DNA of 36,833 nt from Pyrinomonadaceae bacterium (GCA_026785925.1 JAJAZE010000108.1:1-36833); one strand, 5' to 3'. Counted from the first letter of the stretch, positions 25,101-33,024 are shown. Numbers and translations: made by a program. Notes: generated from the letters alone by a model not told the origin.

Positions 25101-25655
25101 AGTTTGCGTCGAACCCTGCGGATTTTCGCTCGCCGCGTGATTCCAAAGCTGCTGCTGCGTTCCGGGTGTCAGCAGAATCAATTTCGTGAAATTGCGGTCG
25201 AGAATCGGTAATTCCGCCACTTCTCTGGTCGAAAATATCGTCGAAACGTCGGCGCGGTCAGTCTTTAAAAGCTGCGAGTCGCCTTCGATAGTAATCACTT
25301 CCGAGACTTGTCCCGTTTCGAGTCCGATGTCGTTTTTAGTTTGCGTATCAACATTAACAACGAGTTCGTTAACGATCCCGGACTTAAAGTTTTCTTTTTC
25401 GATTTTAACACTGTAAACGCCTGGAATTAGGCGGTCTTTCTGGTAATATCCATCGGAATTCGTGACTACCGTGTCAACCGTCTTTCGTTCGACACTGGTA
25501 ATCGTAATGGTCGCGCCCGGCACGACGGCTCCCGAATTATCCGTCACAATTCCAGACACGCTGCCATAGACTGCCTGCGCCTGTATTGGTTGCGGAATAT
25601 ATACTAAAGACAATATGAAAATTGTCAGCAGCATCAGCAAATGATTTCTAGTCAT
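22158..25655 (-). CDS. Oar-like TonB-dependent receptor with CarboxypepD_reg domain
   Basis: A 1165 aa outer-membrane protein. A signal peptide of about 27 residues ends in IQAQA. A carboxypeptidase-regulatory-like beta domain (about 30-112; GIVTDNSGAVVPGATITI, NSDGYYQ, PGVYSV) follows. Then comes a TonB plug (about 115-250; ELPILDRNF, YQLDGTDNRD, SSNYDAEFGQ), and a large beta barrel ends in LQFAVRFSF, the usual C-terminal Phe. These Oar-like receptors are abundant in Acidobacteriota and are thought to take up oligosaccharides or other large substrates. The start is firm: GGAGG at 25664-25668 lies 8 nt upstream. A palindrome resembling a sugar-repressor operator sits about 115 nt upstream. 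Next to glycosidases and trehalase, an alpha-glucoside substrate is plausible but unproven. Confidence 0.92.
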   Translation of the reverse strand: MTRNHLLMLLTIFILSLVYIPQPIQAQAVYGSVSGIVTDNSGAVVPGATITITSVERKTVDTVVTNSDGYYQKDRLIPGVYSVKIEKENFKSGIVNELVVNVDTQTKNDIGLETGQVSEVITIEGDSQLLKTDRADVSTIFSTREVAELPILDRNFTKLILLTPGTQQQLWNHAASENPQGSTQTIVNGQTFSGTGYQLDGTDNRDVILGIIVINPTFDSIGETKITSSNYDAEFGQAISGVASVQTKSGTNSFRGSIFEYAQRDRFQARSPFSQAKVNSLTGKFIPATKRDQFGFSIGGPIVKNRLFFFGDYQGTRATQGGSKILTVPTILSRTGNLSEYGTIIRNPSTNTVYAGNIIPACGAGQTAAANGCLSAQALNVLRLFPNPTSPGTINNFAASGSEKFNNDIFNVRIDSRLSERFNLFGRFSRGKFLLNGPTAFGQAGGPELVSLGGNSKSRNISLATGFDYTLSSTSVVDVRFGFFNYKVAVFPFDYQTTPATAAGIPGLNFDDFSSGLFAGFVSVRDSTTGNANSGRGADINFGSGLGVNRCNCPLDQDEKQYQIVTNLTKVTGNHTLKFGVDVRRAFNLRVPSDNHRSGELTFGQDRTGLGLATFLIGDVTSFRRYVSTSVDAKEKQWRHFYYGQDTWRATPKLTVAYGLRADVINPQVINAPGNGGFADLNTGEIVVAGVGGNGLNGNIKNKVNFAPRLGVAYQINDKMVIRGGFGRSYDIGVFGTVFGHTVTQNIPVLAVQNLNASSNTARVFNLSQGPPVPTGFFGITTLPKNCPVGGCILNTAIPSNGRFFIPDGVLVRALTDKQTLPSVDAYNITFQYQFAKNWSLEAAYVGNNGRNVFVGDNPDLNVNQATLVGYGTNGVTPNIPINQRKPFFQKFGWTQDILQYQGYGATNRYNSLQIKVNKRFSTGYSILTHYTRQKSVNNSGEQYSFDKSLNRGTADFNRENIFVLSQLFEVPVGRNRKYFGGISRVADFFIGGWQINSNTTWQSGFPFNVNYEPCRNIPAPTPADPTATARQCDRDTGPNRPNVNGKIKYTPGVNGTIDASAFSKPGIGTFGNLKRNAIAGPSYFRTDASLFKRLNFTERMNLELRLEVVNLFNTVNLGNPDSFLGSFNAAGVLVPNANFGKSDSTAFFGNDPQRNLQFAVRFSF

Positions 25656-25769
25656 TCTAAAATCCTCCGTTTTTAACTAAGAAAAAATAATTTACAAAAC
25701 CTTTAATACTTTAATAATTGAAAGAAACAGACCTTCCCCTGCGGGAAACGATACTAAAGAAAACTAACC

Positions 25770-25796
25770 ATTAGTTTGTTTAGCGAACAAACTAAT
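25770..25796. promoter_or_regulatory. Perfect palindrome resembling a ROK/XylR operator
   Basis: ATTAGTTTGTT (25770-25780) and AACAAACTAAT (25786-25796) are perfect inverted arms separated by TAGCG. As I remember it, the Bacillus subtilis XylR operator has arms TTAGTTTGTT and AACAAACTAA with a 5-nt spacer, the same arms and spacing. The site lies 115-141 nt upstream of the receptor ATG, where a repressor could act. No ROK regulator is encoded in the window. Confidence 0.7.
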
Positions 25797-26084
25797 TAAA
25801 AAAGAATAATTGCCAACGAGGCTTACAATTCAGATCGAGTAGTAAAACTTAAACAGATCAGGACGAGCTAATTATGAATTTGTTATTAATATAACACTAT
25901 TGAATAATAGAAATTGTGTCAATTATGTAGCTGAACGCTAAAATTTCAGGCAACTTTTAATCCAACTTTGTAATCCACGAGAAATCAGACAAAAAAACAC
26001 GACATAAATGTTAAATTCTCTCTACTTTGTTTAGTAAGGCACTTTGAAGTAACGCCTTCACACAAACTCAAGGCGAGCGAATTT

Positions 26085-26198
26085 ATGAAAAAAAGTTCAA
26101 AATTTTGGAGATTTCCATCATCATTTTTCCTTTTTCTTTTTGAAAATATCTGTGAAAAGATTATGCTGAATACTAAATCGGTTCATCTATTTTTATAG
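26085..26198 (+). CDS. Possible 37-aa small protein
   Basis: A short frame opens with ATG at 26085 and has a purine-rich AAGGCGAG about 6 nt upstream. The product starts MKKSSKFWRF and continues with a Phe/Leu-rich stretch that could insert in a membrane. It ends 22 nt before the TPR gene start. Low complexity and AT-rich composition mean it may be chance; it could also be a leader peptide. Confidence 0.2.
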   Translation: MKKSSKFWRFPSSFFLFLFENICEKIMLNTKSVHLFL

Positions 26199-26220
26199 AA
26201 TTTGATCAATACTTCTGAAA

Positions 26221-27267
26221 ATGAAATCTGCAAATTTGCTGACAATTGTTTTTTTTATTGTGTTGACGGCAATCAATACATCGGCGCAAAATCAAGCCGA
26301 AACCGTGAAAACCGGTGATTCTGTCGAGCAAGCGATAATCATTGCCCAGAATCTGCTGAAAAAAGGCGACGCGGCGGGAGCGATAAGCGTTTTGCAGACG
26401 GCGGCGCAAAACAACCCACCGAATAAGTTGATAAAATTTTGGCTCGGAAAAGTCTTTTATTCTCAGGGAAATTATCAAAAAGCGATTGACGACTTGAAGC
26501 CGGTCGTTGACAAGTTCCCCATCAACTCCGCCGAGCAAATTCAAATTGTTCAAATGCTCGGTCTTTCGCATTATATTTCGGGTCAGCTTGCCGAAACAAT
26601 TCCATATTTCGAGCAGATAATGCAGCGGCAGCCGGAAAACGGCGAAGTTGCCTACGCGCTCGGTGTCAGTTATATTCAGACCAGACAACCTGAGAAGTCA
26701 CGCCAGATTTTTGCGAAATTATTCAAAGTTCCGCTAAATTCCGCCCCGGCTTATTTGCTCAACGCGCAGATGCTCGTGCGCCAGCAGTTTGAAGAAACCG
26801 CCGAAATCGAATTAAACAAGGCTTTGGAACTCGATCCGAAATTGCCGCAAGTGCGTTTCGTGCTTGGAGAATTGGCGATTTACCGAGCCGAGATTGACAA
26901 AGGAATCGAACTTTTAAAGCAGGAAATCGCGCTTAATCCGGCGAATGCGATGGCGTATTATCGTTTGGGCGAAGGACTTTCGCGCCAGTTAAAATGGGAC
27001 GAAGCGATTCCGCCGCTGCAAAAATCAGTCTGGCTCAACCCGTTTTTCAGCGGTCCGTATATCGTTTTGGGCAAAGTTTATTTGAAGAAACAGGACTTGG
27101 GCAACGCCGAAAGTATGCTGCGCCGTTCGACGACGATTGACCCGAATAATTTCGGCGCACATTATCTGCTGGCACAGGTTTTACAGCAATCGGGAAGGAC
27201 CGACGAAGCCAAAACCGAATTCGCCCTGGCGGAAAAACTGCGCGGCAACGGCGAAAAAGCACCGTGA
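26221..27267 (+). CDS. Secreted TPR-repeat protein 1
   Basis: A 348 aa protein with a cleavable signal peptide (ANLLTIVFFIVLTAINTSA, then QNQ). About eight tetratricopeptide repeats fill the rest, visible as repeated LG(x)(x)Y or A(x)(x)Y(x)LG helices, for example KFWLGKVFYSQGNYQKAIDD, VAYALGVSYIQ, AYYRLGEGLSRQ and PYIVLGKVYLKKQ. TPR superhelices bind peptide partners; here it acts in the periplasm. Two CRTAC1-type proteins and a second TPR protein follow on the same strand, and this mix recurs in Acidobacteriota genomes. The partners are probably those exported proteins, but no biochemical role is known to me. A MITE-like element starts 10 nt after its stop. Confidence 0.88.
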   Translation: MKSANLLTIVFFIVLTAINTSAQNQAETVKTGDSVEQAIIIAQNLLKKGDAAGAISVLQTAAQNNPPNKLIKFWLGKVFYSQGNYQKAIDDLKPVVDKFPINSAEQIQIVQMLGLSHYISGQLAETIPYFEQIMQRQPENGEVAYALGVSYIQTRQPEKSRQIFAKLFKVPLNSAPAYLLNAQMLVRQQFEETAEIELNKALELDPKLPQVRFVLGELAIYRAEIDKGIELLKQEIALNPANAMAYYRLGEGLSRQLKWDEAIPPLQKSVWLNPFFSGPYIVLGKVYLKKQDLGNAESMLRRSTTIDPNNFGAHYLLAQVLQQSGRTDEAKTEFALAEKLRGNGEKAP

Positions 27268-27276
27268 AAATCTTCG

Positions 27277-27469
27277 GACTGGAGCGCAAGCATCCTGCTT
27301 GTATTGAGCGGTGTTTTTTACCGCGAAAAAGCGTTTGGTTATTTTCAATTCGAGCATTGCAAAGCATCGCTCGCCAACGCCCGTTTATAATTTTAAGTCA
27401 CTGATCGGTAAACGCTTTTTCGCGCTCGAAGCGAACGCTCAATGCAAGCAGGATGCTTGCGCTCCAGTC
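27277..27469. repeat. MITE-like inverted-repeat element, copy B
   Basis: Terminal inverted repeats 27277-27310 and 27436-27469 match at 33 of 34 positions. The internal hairpin reads GCAAGCA-TCC-TGCTTGC (one arm ends in T), so both sides of one base pair have changed relative to copy A. The element fills the gap between TPR 1 and CRTAC1 1 and ends 9 nt before the latter's ATG. No target duplication is evident. Confidence 0.9.
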
Positions 27470-27478
27470 ATAATTTTT

Positions 27479-29170
27479 ATGAAAAAACTGCTGTTCGTTT
27501 TTTACACAATTTTTGCCGCGCAAATTTTCGCGCAAGCGGATCAGAATAAAAATCCGTTTCCCGTAACATTTACGGACATTGCGGCAAATGCCGGACTGCG
27601 CGAGGCGACGGTTTACGGCGGCGTGAGTTCAAAAAAATACATTATCGAAACGAACGGCTGCGGCGTGGCTTTTTTCGATTACGATAATGATAATTGGACG
27701 GATGTTTTTGTGATGAACGGCACACGGCTCGAAGGTTTTCCGAAAGGCAAGGAACCGACGATTCATCTTTACCGCAACAATAAAAACGGCACTTTTTCTG
27801 ACGTAACCGACAAGGCGAATCTGCGCCGTTCGGGTTGGGGTTCGAGCGTCACCGTCGGCGATTACGACAACGACGGTTTTAATGATTTGTTTTTAACTTA
27901 TTACGGGCAGAATGTTTTGTATCGCAACAAAGGCGACGGAACTTTTACGGACGTAACGAAGCAAGCGGGATTTCCGGTTGGCAATATTCGTTGGGGTTCG
28001 GGCGCGACTTTTGTTGATTACGACCGCGACGGGAAACTGGATTTATTCGTCGCCAACTACTTAAAATTCGATGTGAAAACTACGCCCGAACCGGGCAAAG
28101 GCGGCAATTGTTTTTGGAAGGGAATTCCCGTCAACTGCGGTCCGAAAGGTTTGCCGACCGACACCAATCTGCTTTACCGAAACAACGGCGACGGCACTTT
28201 CGCTGACGTTTCGGAAAAATCCGGCATCGCAAAAGTCGGCGGTCGCTATTCGATGACGGCGATTGTGACCGATTACAACGGCGACGGCTGGACGGACATT
28301 TATGTGGCGTGCGATTCGACCGCTTCGACGCTCTACCGCAACAATAAAGACGGCACTTTTACCGATGTCAGTCTCGAAAGCGGAACGGCTTATAACGAAG
28401 ACGGCAACGCGCAAGCCGGAATGGGCGTGACGGTCGGCGATTACGACAACAACGGTTTCCCGGACATTTTCAAAACGCATTTCGCCGACGATTTGCCGAT
28501 ACTTTATAAAAACAGCGGCAAGGATTTTTTCGATGATGCTTCTCGTTTGGCAGGTTTCGATCATACGCGCTACGTTCAATGGGGAACGGGTTTTGCCGAT
28601 TTTGACAACGACGGTTGGCAGGATATTTTGACGGTAACGGGTAATGTTTACCCGGAAGTCGAAAAGTTTTTCAAGGAATATCCGCATCGCAGCCCGCGTC
28701 TTTTGTATCAAAATACGGGCAACGGAAAGTTTAAAGACGTTTCGGTAACTTCGGGCGCGGGAATTTCCGAGCCGAAATCGAGTCGCGGCAGTGCGTTCGG
28801 TGATTTCGATAATGACGGCGACCTTGACGTTTTGGTGATGAATATGAACGAGCCGCCGTTATTGCTCAGGAACGATTTGAAGTCCGCAAATAATTGGTTG
28901 AGCGTCAAATTAGTCGGCACAAAATCGAATCGTTCGGCAATCGGTTCGCGGGTGATAATTAAAATCGGCGACAAATTGCAGTCGCAGGAAGTGACGGCGC
29001 AAACGAGCTATTATTCGCACAACGATTTGCGTCTGCATTTCGGCTTGGGCGCGAATAAACAGGCTGATTCAATCGAAATTCGTTGGGCGAGCGGACAAAC
29101 CGAAATTGTCAAAAACGTCGCGTCGAATCAATTCGTCAGCATTAAAGAAGGCAGCGGAACTGTGAAGTAA
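27479..29170 (+). CDS. Secreted CRTAC1-type FG-GAP/ASPIC-UnbV protein 1
   Basis: A 563 aa exported protein. A signal peptide KKLLFVFYTIFAAQIFA is followed by six or more FG-GAP/VCBS repeats, each with a calcium-binding loop of the DYDNDG kind: FFDYDNDNWTDVFVMNG, VGDYDNDGFNDLFLTYYG, DYDRDGKLDLFVANY, DYNGDGWTDIYVA and FGDFDNDGDLDVLVMN. They should form a beta propeller. The last ~110 residues are an ASPIC/UnbV domain (LVGTKSNRSAIGSRVIIKI, SYYSHNDLRLHFGLG, IEIRWASGQTE). The family is linked to carbohydrate or adhesion functions but is poorly defined. The ATG at 27479 begins the signal peptide; an upstream open frame runs through the repeat element. It is a close paralog of the next gene. Confidence 0.9.
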   Translation: MKKLLFVFYTIFAAQIFAQADQNKNPFPVTFTDIAANAGLREATVYGGVSSKKYIIETNGCGVAFFDYDNDNWTDVFVMNGTRLEGFPKGKEPTIHLYRNNKNGTFSDVTDKANLRRSGWGSSVTVGDYDNDGFNDLFLTYYGQNVLYRNKGDGTFTDVTKQAGFPVGNIRWGSGATFVDYDRDGKLDLFVANYLKFDVKTTPEPGKGGNCFWKGIPVNCGPKGLPTDTNLLYRNNGDGTFADVSEKSGIAKVGGRYSMTAIVTDYNGDGWTDIYVACDSTASTLYRNNKDGTFTDVSLESGTAYNEDGNAQAGMGVTVGDYDNNGFPDIFKTHFADDLPILYKNSGKDFFDDASRLAGFDHTRYVQWGTGFADFDNDGWQDILTVTGNVYPEVEKFFKEYPHRSPRLLYQNTGNGKFKDVSVTSGAGISEPKSSRGSAFGDFDNDGDLDVLVMNMNEPPLLLRNDLKSANNWLSVKLVGTKSNRSAIGSRVIIKIGDKLQSQEVTAQTSYYSHNDLRLHFGLGANKQADSIEIRWASGQTEIVKNVASNQFVSIKEGSGTVK

Positions 29171-29192
29171 AAGCTGACTTCGGATTGATTTA

Positions 29193-29377
29193 TAAATTGC
29201 CACTAGCTTCAGCTAGTGGTTAAAATTCAATAAACAAAAGGCTTTAGCCAAATTTGTAAAATAATCAATCATCCTTTTTGCTTTAGCTAAAGCTGATTCG
29301 GAAATTTATTTTATTAGCTTGGCTAAAGCCGAGAGCTTGATTCACAAAAACCACTAGCTGAAGCTAGTGGCAATTTA
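29193..29377. repeat. Nested palindromic element, separate family
   Basis: Perfect 29-nt terminal inverted repeats lie at 29193-29221 and 29349-29377, each containing the self-palindromic CCACTAGCTTCAGCTAGTGG. Inside are GGCTTTAGCCA (29240-29250) and TGGCTAAAGCC (29320-29330), and a central palindrome GCTTTAGCTAAAGC at 29280-29293. The element fills the gap between the two CRTAC1 genes and ends 2 nt before the next ATG. It is unrelated in sequence to copies A, B and C. Confidence 0.92.
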
Positions 29378-29379
29378 AA

Positions 29380-31092
29380 ATGAAAAATTTCGCAGTTAAA
29401 ATTTTCAAATATTACTCAGTCATTTTGATGGTTGCTTTTGGCAATTTTGCCCAAACTCCTGCGCCAAATCCGTTTTCCGTATCGCTCACAAACATTTCAA
29501 AACAAGCCGGATTAAATTTCACAACGGTTTACGGCGATGTCAAAAAGAATCGCTATCTGCTCGAAACAACCGGAACGGGCGTGGCTTTTATTGATTACGA
29601 CAACGACGGTTTTCAGGATATTTACTTTGTCAACGGCACACGGCTCGACGCTTTGCCGAAGGGCGAAACGCCGCCGACCAATCGTTTATATCGCAACAAA
29701 GGCAGCGGAACTTTTGAAGATGTGACGGCAAAAGCCGGTTTGACGCGCACGAATTGGGGGCAAGCCGTGACCGTCGGCGATTACGACAACGACGGTTACG
29801 ACGATTTATTCGTTTCGTGTTTCGGCAAAAACGCGCTGTATAAAAATAACGGCAACGGCACTTTTACCGAAACGGCGCAGAAAGCCGGTGTCGCCAACAA
29901 CCAATCGAAATGGGGTTCGGGCGCGGCTTTTCTCGACTACGACCACGACGGATTTCTTGATTTATTCGTCGCCAGTTACATTGATTTGGATTTGAAAACC
30001 GCGCCGCTACCGGAGAACGGACCTTGTTTGTATAAAGGTTTGACCGTCGCCTGTGGTCCGCCGGGATTGATCGGCGGCGTGAATATGCTGTTTCGCAACA
30101 ACGGCAACGGAACTTTTTCGGACGTTTCGGAAAAGTCGGGAATGCGGAAAACCGACGGAACTTACGGACTCGGCGCGGTCGTCGCGGATTTCGACAACGA
30201 CGGATTTTCGGATATTTACGTCGCCAACGATTCCGCGCCCGCGACGCTTTACCGCAACAATAAAAACGGGACTTTTACCGACATCGCGCTCGAAGCCGGC
30301 TGCGCTTATTCGGTTGACGGCAAACCGCAGGCGGGAATGGGCGTGTCCGCCGGCGATTACGACCGCGACGGCTGGTTCGACCTCGTAAAAACGAATTTTG
30401 CAGGTGACACGACGACGCTTTATCACAACATCGGCAAAGCAAATTTCGAGGATGTTTCGTTTCCTGCGGGACTCGGATTGAATACGAAATGGCTGGGTTG
30501 GGGAACGGGTTTCGCCGATTTCGACAACGACGGCTGGCTCGATATTTTTCAGGTCAACGGACACGTTTATCCTGAAGTCGAAAAATTAACGACCGAAGCC
30601 GGATACGCGCAACGGAAAGTTTTGTATCAAAACACTCGCAACGGAAAATTCGCCGACGTTTCGGTCAAAGTCGGCGGCGCGGTGCTGGAAAACACGGCGG
30701 GACGCGGCGCGGCGTTCGGCGATTTCGACAACGACGGCGATGTTGATGTCGTTATCAACACGGTTAATTCTGTGCCGGAATTGATTCGCAACGATGCGAA
30801 AAGCGGCAATAATTGGCTGAAAGTCAAACTCGTCGGCACCAAATCGAATCGCGGCGGAATCGGTGCGCGGGTTAAAATCACGACCGAAGACGGAACGCAG
30901 ATGGACGAAGCCCGCACCAGCAACAGCTATTATTCGAGCAACGATTCGCGGCTGAATTTCGGTTTGGGAGCGAATAAAATCGTCAAAAAAATCGAAGTTA
31001 AATGGACGAGCGGACAGGTTGATACCTTGAACGATGTCGCCGTTAATCAATTTATTAATATTAAAGAAGGCGCAGGAATTTTGAAAAAGTGA
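29380..31092 (+). CDS. Secreted CRTAC1-type FG-GAP/ASPIC-UnbV protein 2
   Basis: A 570 aa paralog of the preceding gene with the same plan. A signal peptide with core YSVILMVAFGNFA is followed by at least six FG-GAP/VCBS loops (FIDYDNDGFQDIYFVNG, VGDYDNDGYDDLFVS, DYDHDGFLDLFVASY, DFDNDGFSDIYVAND, FGDFDNDGDVDVVINT). The C-terminal ASPIC/UnbV domain shows LVGTKSNRGGIGARVKI, SNSYYSSNDSRLNFGLG and IEVKWTSGQVD. The final IKEGAGILKK matches its sister. The ATG follows the palindromic element directly, so any ribosome-binding sequence would come from that element; no Shine-Dalgarno is visible. Tandem duplication of CRTAC1 genes is likely. The protein probably binds calcium and acts outside the inner membrane. 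Confidence 0.9.
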   Translation: MKNFAVKIFKYYSVILMVAFGNFAQTPAPNPFSVSLTNISKQAGLNFTTVYGDVKKNRYLLETTGTGVAFIDYDNDGFQDIYFVNGTRLDALPKGETPPTNRLYRNKGSGTFEDVTAKAGLTRTNWGQAVTVGDYDNDGYDDLFVSCFGKNALYKNNGNGTFTETAQKAGVANNQSKWGSGAAFLDYDHDGFLDLFVASYIDLDLKTAPLPENGPCLYKGLTVACGPPGLIGGVNMLFRNNGNGTFSDVSEKSGMRKTDGTYGLGAVVADFDNDGFSDIYVANDSAPATLYRNNKNGTFTDIALEAGCAYSVDGKPQAGMGVSAGDYDRDGWFDLVKTNFAGDTTTLYHNIGKANFEDVSFPAGLGLNTKWLGWGTGFADFDNDGWLDIFQVNGHVYPEVEKLTTEAGYAQRKVLYQNTRNGKFADVSVKVGGAVLENTAGRGAAFGDFDNDGDVDVVINTVNSVPELIRNDAKSGNNWLKVKLVGTKSNRGGIGARVKITTEDGTQMDEARTSNSYYSSNDSRLNFGLGANKIVKKIEVKWTSGQVDTLNDVAVNQFINIKEGAGILKK

Positions 31093-31107
31093 AAGGACAA
31101 GCGTTTT

Positions 31108-31310
31108 AGACTGGAGCGCAATCCGTCCCGGTTGCAATGAGCGCAGTCTTTTTGCGCGAAAAAGCGTTTGTTATTCGGCAACACTATTTAAAGTGAAACC
31201 TCTGCGATTCGGCAATCGCACTTTTCATTCAACAACATTCGAGAGGTGGGAGGCTTTTTCGCGTCAAAAAACGACGCTCATTGCAACCGGGACGGATTGC
31301 GCTCCAGTCT
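31108..31310. repeat. MITE-like inverted-repeat element, copy C
   Basis: Terminal inverted repeats 31108-31143 and 31275-31310 are identical over 36 nt. The internal hairpin pairs GCAA with TTGC and CCG with CGG around TCC, again different bases from copies A and B but still paired. It starts 15 nt after the CRTAC1 2 stop and ends 33 nt before the TPR 2 ATG. No target duplication is evident. Confidence 0.92.
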
Positions 31311-31343
31311 TTTACGTTTCCGACTTTCAGTTTATTTTTTATT

Positions 31344-32996
31344 ATGCAGGCAAAAAAAAATCACAAAGTTTCTTTCGCGTTTCTGTTTCTGGCAATAGTT
31401 TCCGTGACGATTTTCGCGCAGAAAGGCGCAAATTCTGCCGTTGCGATTTATCAAAAAGGAATGACTTTGGCGAAGAAAAACGATTACAGCGGCGCGATTG
31501 CGGAGTTTCAAAAAGCGGTCAAGGCGAATCCGAAATATTACGAAGCGTTTGTCGCTTTGGGTTTGACGCAGCAACAAGTTCAGGATTTCAGTTCCGCCGC
31601 CGATTCATTCAAAAAAGCAATTGTCTTGCGCCCGAAAACAGCCGAGCCGCATCTGCTTTTGGGCGCACTTTATCAGCAGCAAAACGATGCGGAGAACGCG
31701 CTTGCCGAATACCGCGAAGCCGCCAAAATCGCGCCGACTTCCGCCGAAGCGCATTCGGCAATCGGTTTTGTTTTAGCGGCGACCAATCAGCTTCCTGACG
31801 CGATTAAAGAATTTGAAATTGCCATTAAACTCAAACCGACACTGGCGCAGGCGCATTATTATCTCGGCACGGCGAAGTTATTTTCGGACGACGCGACGGG
31901 CGCAATTTCCGCGCTCGCGCAAGCCGCAAAATTGATGCCGACTAACACTGACGCACATTATTATTTGGGTTTGGCTTACGGCAAAACAGGCAATCTGCCG
32001 TCGGCGATTTCGTCGCTCAAACAAGCCGTCAAACTCGCGCCCGCAATGCTCGAAGTCCGACAAGCGATGGCTGAGGCATACATCGCCGACGAAGATTTGG
32101 ATTCGGCGATTGAGGAATTCCGCGAAGTCGTCAAACTCAAACCCGATTTCGTCGAAGGTTACAGCGATCTCGGTCTCGCGCTCGTCAACCGACGCTCGCC
32201 CGACGAAGCAATTACAGTTTTTCAAAAAGGTTTGAGCATCGAACCGAACAATACGACGATTCGCCATAATCTCGGCATCGCGCTGATTCAAAAATCCGAT
32301 TTCGTGGCGGCAGTCACAAATTATCAGGATTTAATCAGACTCGCGCCCGACGATGCCGTCGCATATTATAATCTCGCGCTCGCGCTGAAAAATCAGGACA
32401 AACTCGACGAAGCCGTCAAATCATTAAACAAAGCCATCGAATTACAGCCCGCAACCTTACCCGAATTGCATTACACGCTCGGCGTGATTTTGCTCCAGCA
32501 AGCCAAACTCGACGAATCCGCCGCTGCATTTCTGAAAGCGACCGAAATTAAACCCGACTACGGCGAAGCGATTTACACGCTCGGCTCGGTCAAACAGCAG
32601 CAAGGCAAGTTTGACGAAGCGATCACGCTGTTCCGCGCCGCGCTCAAATTACTGCCCGACGCGCCCGAAATTCATAACACGCTCGGCGCGACTCTGCGCT
32701 CGAAAGGCGACATCGAAGGCGCAAAAGTTGAATTGCAGGAAGCCGCCCGGCTCAACCGCATCAAAACCACCAATCAATCCGCGATGTTCACGCTGAATAC
32801 CGGAATTGCCAATCTCAAAGCCGGAAAAATTGACGAAGCCGTCACGCAATTTGAAACGGTCACGAAACTCACGCCCGCCAACGCCGAGGGCTTTTACCAT
32901 CTCGCCAAAGCCCTAAAAGTCAAAGGTAAAATCGCCGAAGCCGAAGCCGCCTACCGAAAGGCAAAGCAACTGAACCCGCAAGTTAAACCATATTAA
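31344..32996 (+). CDS. Secreted TPR-repeat protein 2
   Basis: A 550 aa exported protein. The N terminus QAKKNHKVSFAFLFLAIVSV, then TIFAQKG, is a signal peptide. The remainder is about 14 consecutive TPR units with the usual spacing of 34 residues, for example YYEAFVALGLTQQQVQDF, AHYYLGTAKLFSDDATGA, AHYYLGLAYGKTGNLPSA, VAYYNLALALKNQDKLDEA and AIYTLGSVKQQQGKFDEA. Conserved Ala/Gly/Tyr/Pro positions are intact, so a long superhelix is expected. The ATG at 31344 is chosen because it starts the signal peptide; the frame is open upstream into repeat element C. It is the last plus-strand gene of the TPR/CRTAC1 run. The binding partner is unknown; the neighbouring CRTAC1 proteins are candidates. Confidence 0.9.
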   Translation: MQAKKNHKVSFAFLFLAIVSVTIFAQKGANSAVAIYQKGMTLAKKNDYSGAIAEFQKAVKANPKYYEAFVALGLTQQQVQDFSSAADSFKKAIVLRPKTAEPHLLLGALYQQQNDAENALAEYREAAKIAPTSAEAHSAIGFVLAATNQLPDAIKEFEIAIKLKPTLAQAHYYLGTAKLFSDDATGAISALAQAAKLMPTNTDAHYYLGLAYGKTGNLPSAISSLKQAVKLAPAMLEVRQAMAEAYIADEDLDSAIEEFREVVKLKPDFVEGYSDLGLALVNRRSPDEAITVFQKGLSIEPNNTTIRHNLGIALIQKSDFVAAVTNYQDLIRLAPDDAVAYYNLALALKNQDKLDEAVKSLNKAIELQPATLPELHYTLGVILLQQAKLDESAAAFLKATEIKPDYGEAIYTLGSVKQQQGKFDEAITLFRAALKLLPDAPEIHNTLGATLRSKGDIEGAKVELQEAARLNRIKTTNQSAMFTLNTGIANLKAGKIDEAVTQFETVTKLTPANAEGFYHLAKALKVKGKIAEAEAAYRKAKQLNPQVKPY

Positions 32997-33024
32997 AATG
33001 CGAATCAAGATTAAAAAACTCTGC

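Larger units (their letters stand above)
25656..26220. other. AT-rich divergent regulatory region
   Basis: This 565-nt stretch separates the TonB-receptor gene (minus) from the first TPR gene (plus). It holds the receptor's Shine-Dalgarno at 25664-25668, the perfect palindrome at 25770-25796, a small hairpin near 26036-26058 (AAGGC/GCCTT with inner ACTT/AAGT), and a 37-codon open frame at 26085-26198. Promoters for both flanking genes must lie here. I cannot defend specific hexamers. Confidence 0.6.

Noticed and set aside
27311-27478. Longer N terminus for CRTAC1 1 starting at 27311
   Set aside because: The added 56 residues are encoded by repeat element B, and a proper signal peptide starts at 27479.
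28061-28711. Minus-strand 216-codon open frame
   Set aside because: It is a shadow of the FG-GAP repeats of CRTAC1 1; the Val/Ile/Arg-rich product reflects the repeated DYDNDG codons read backwards.
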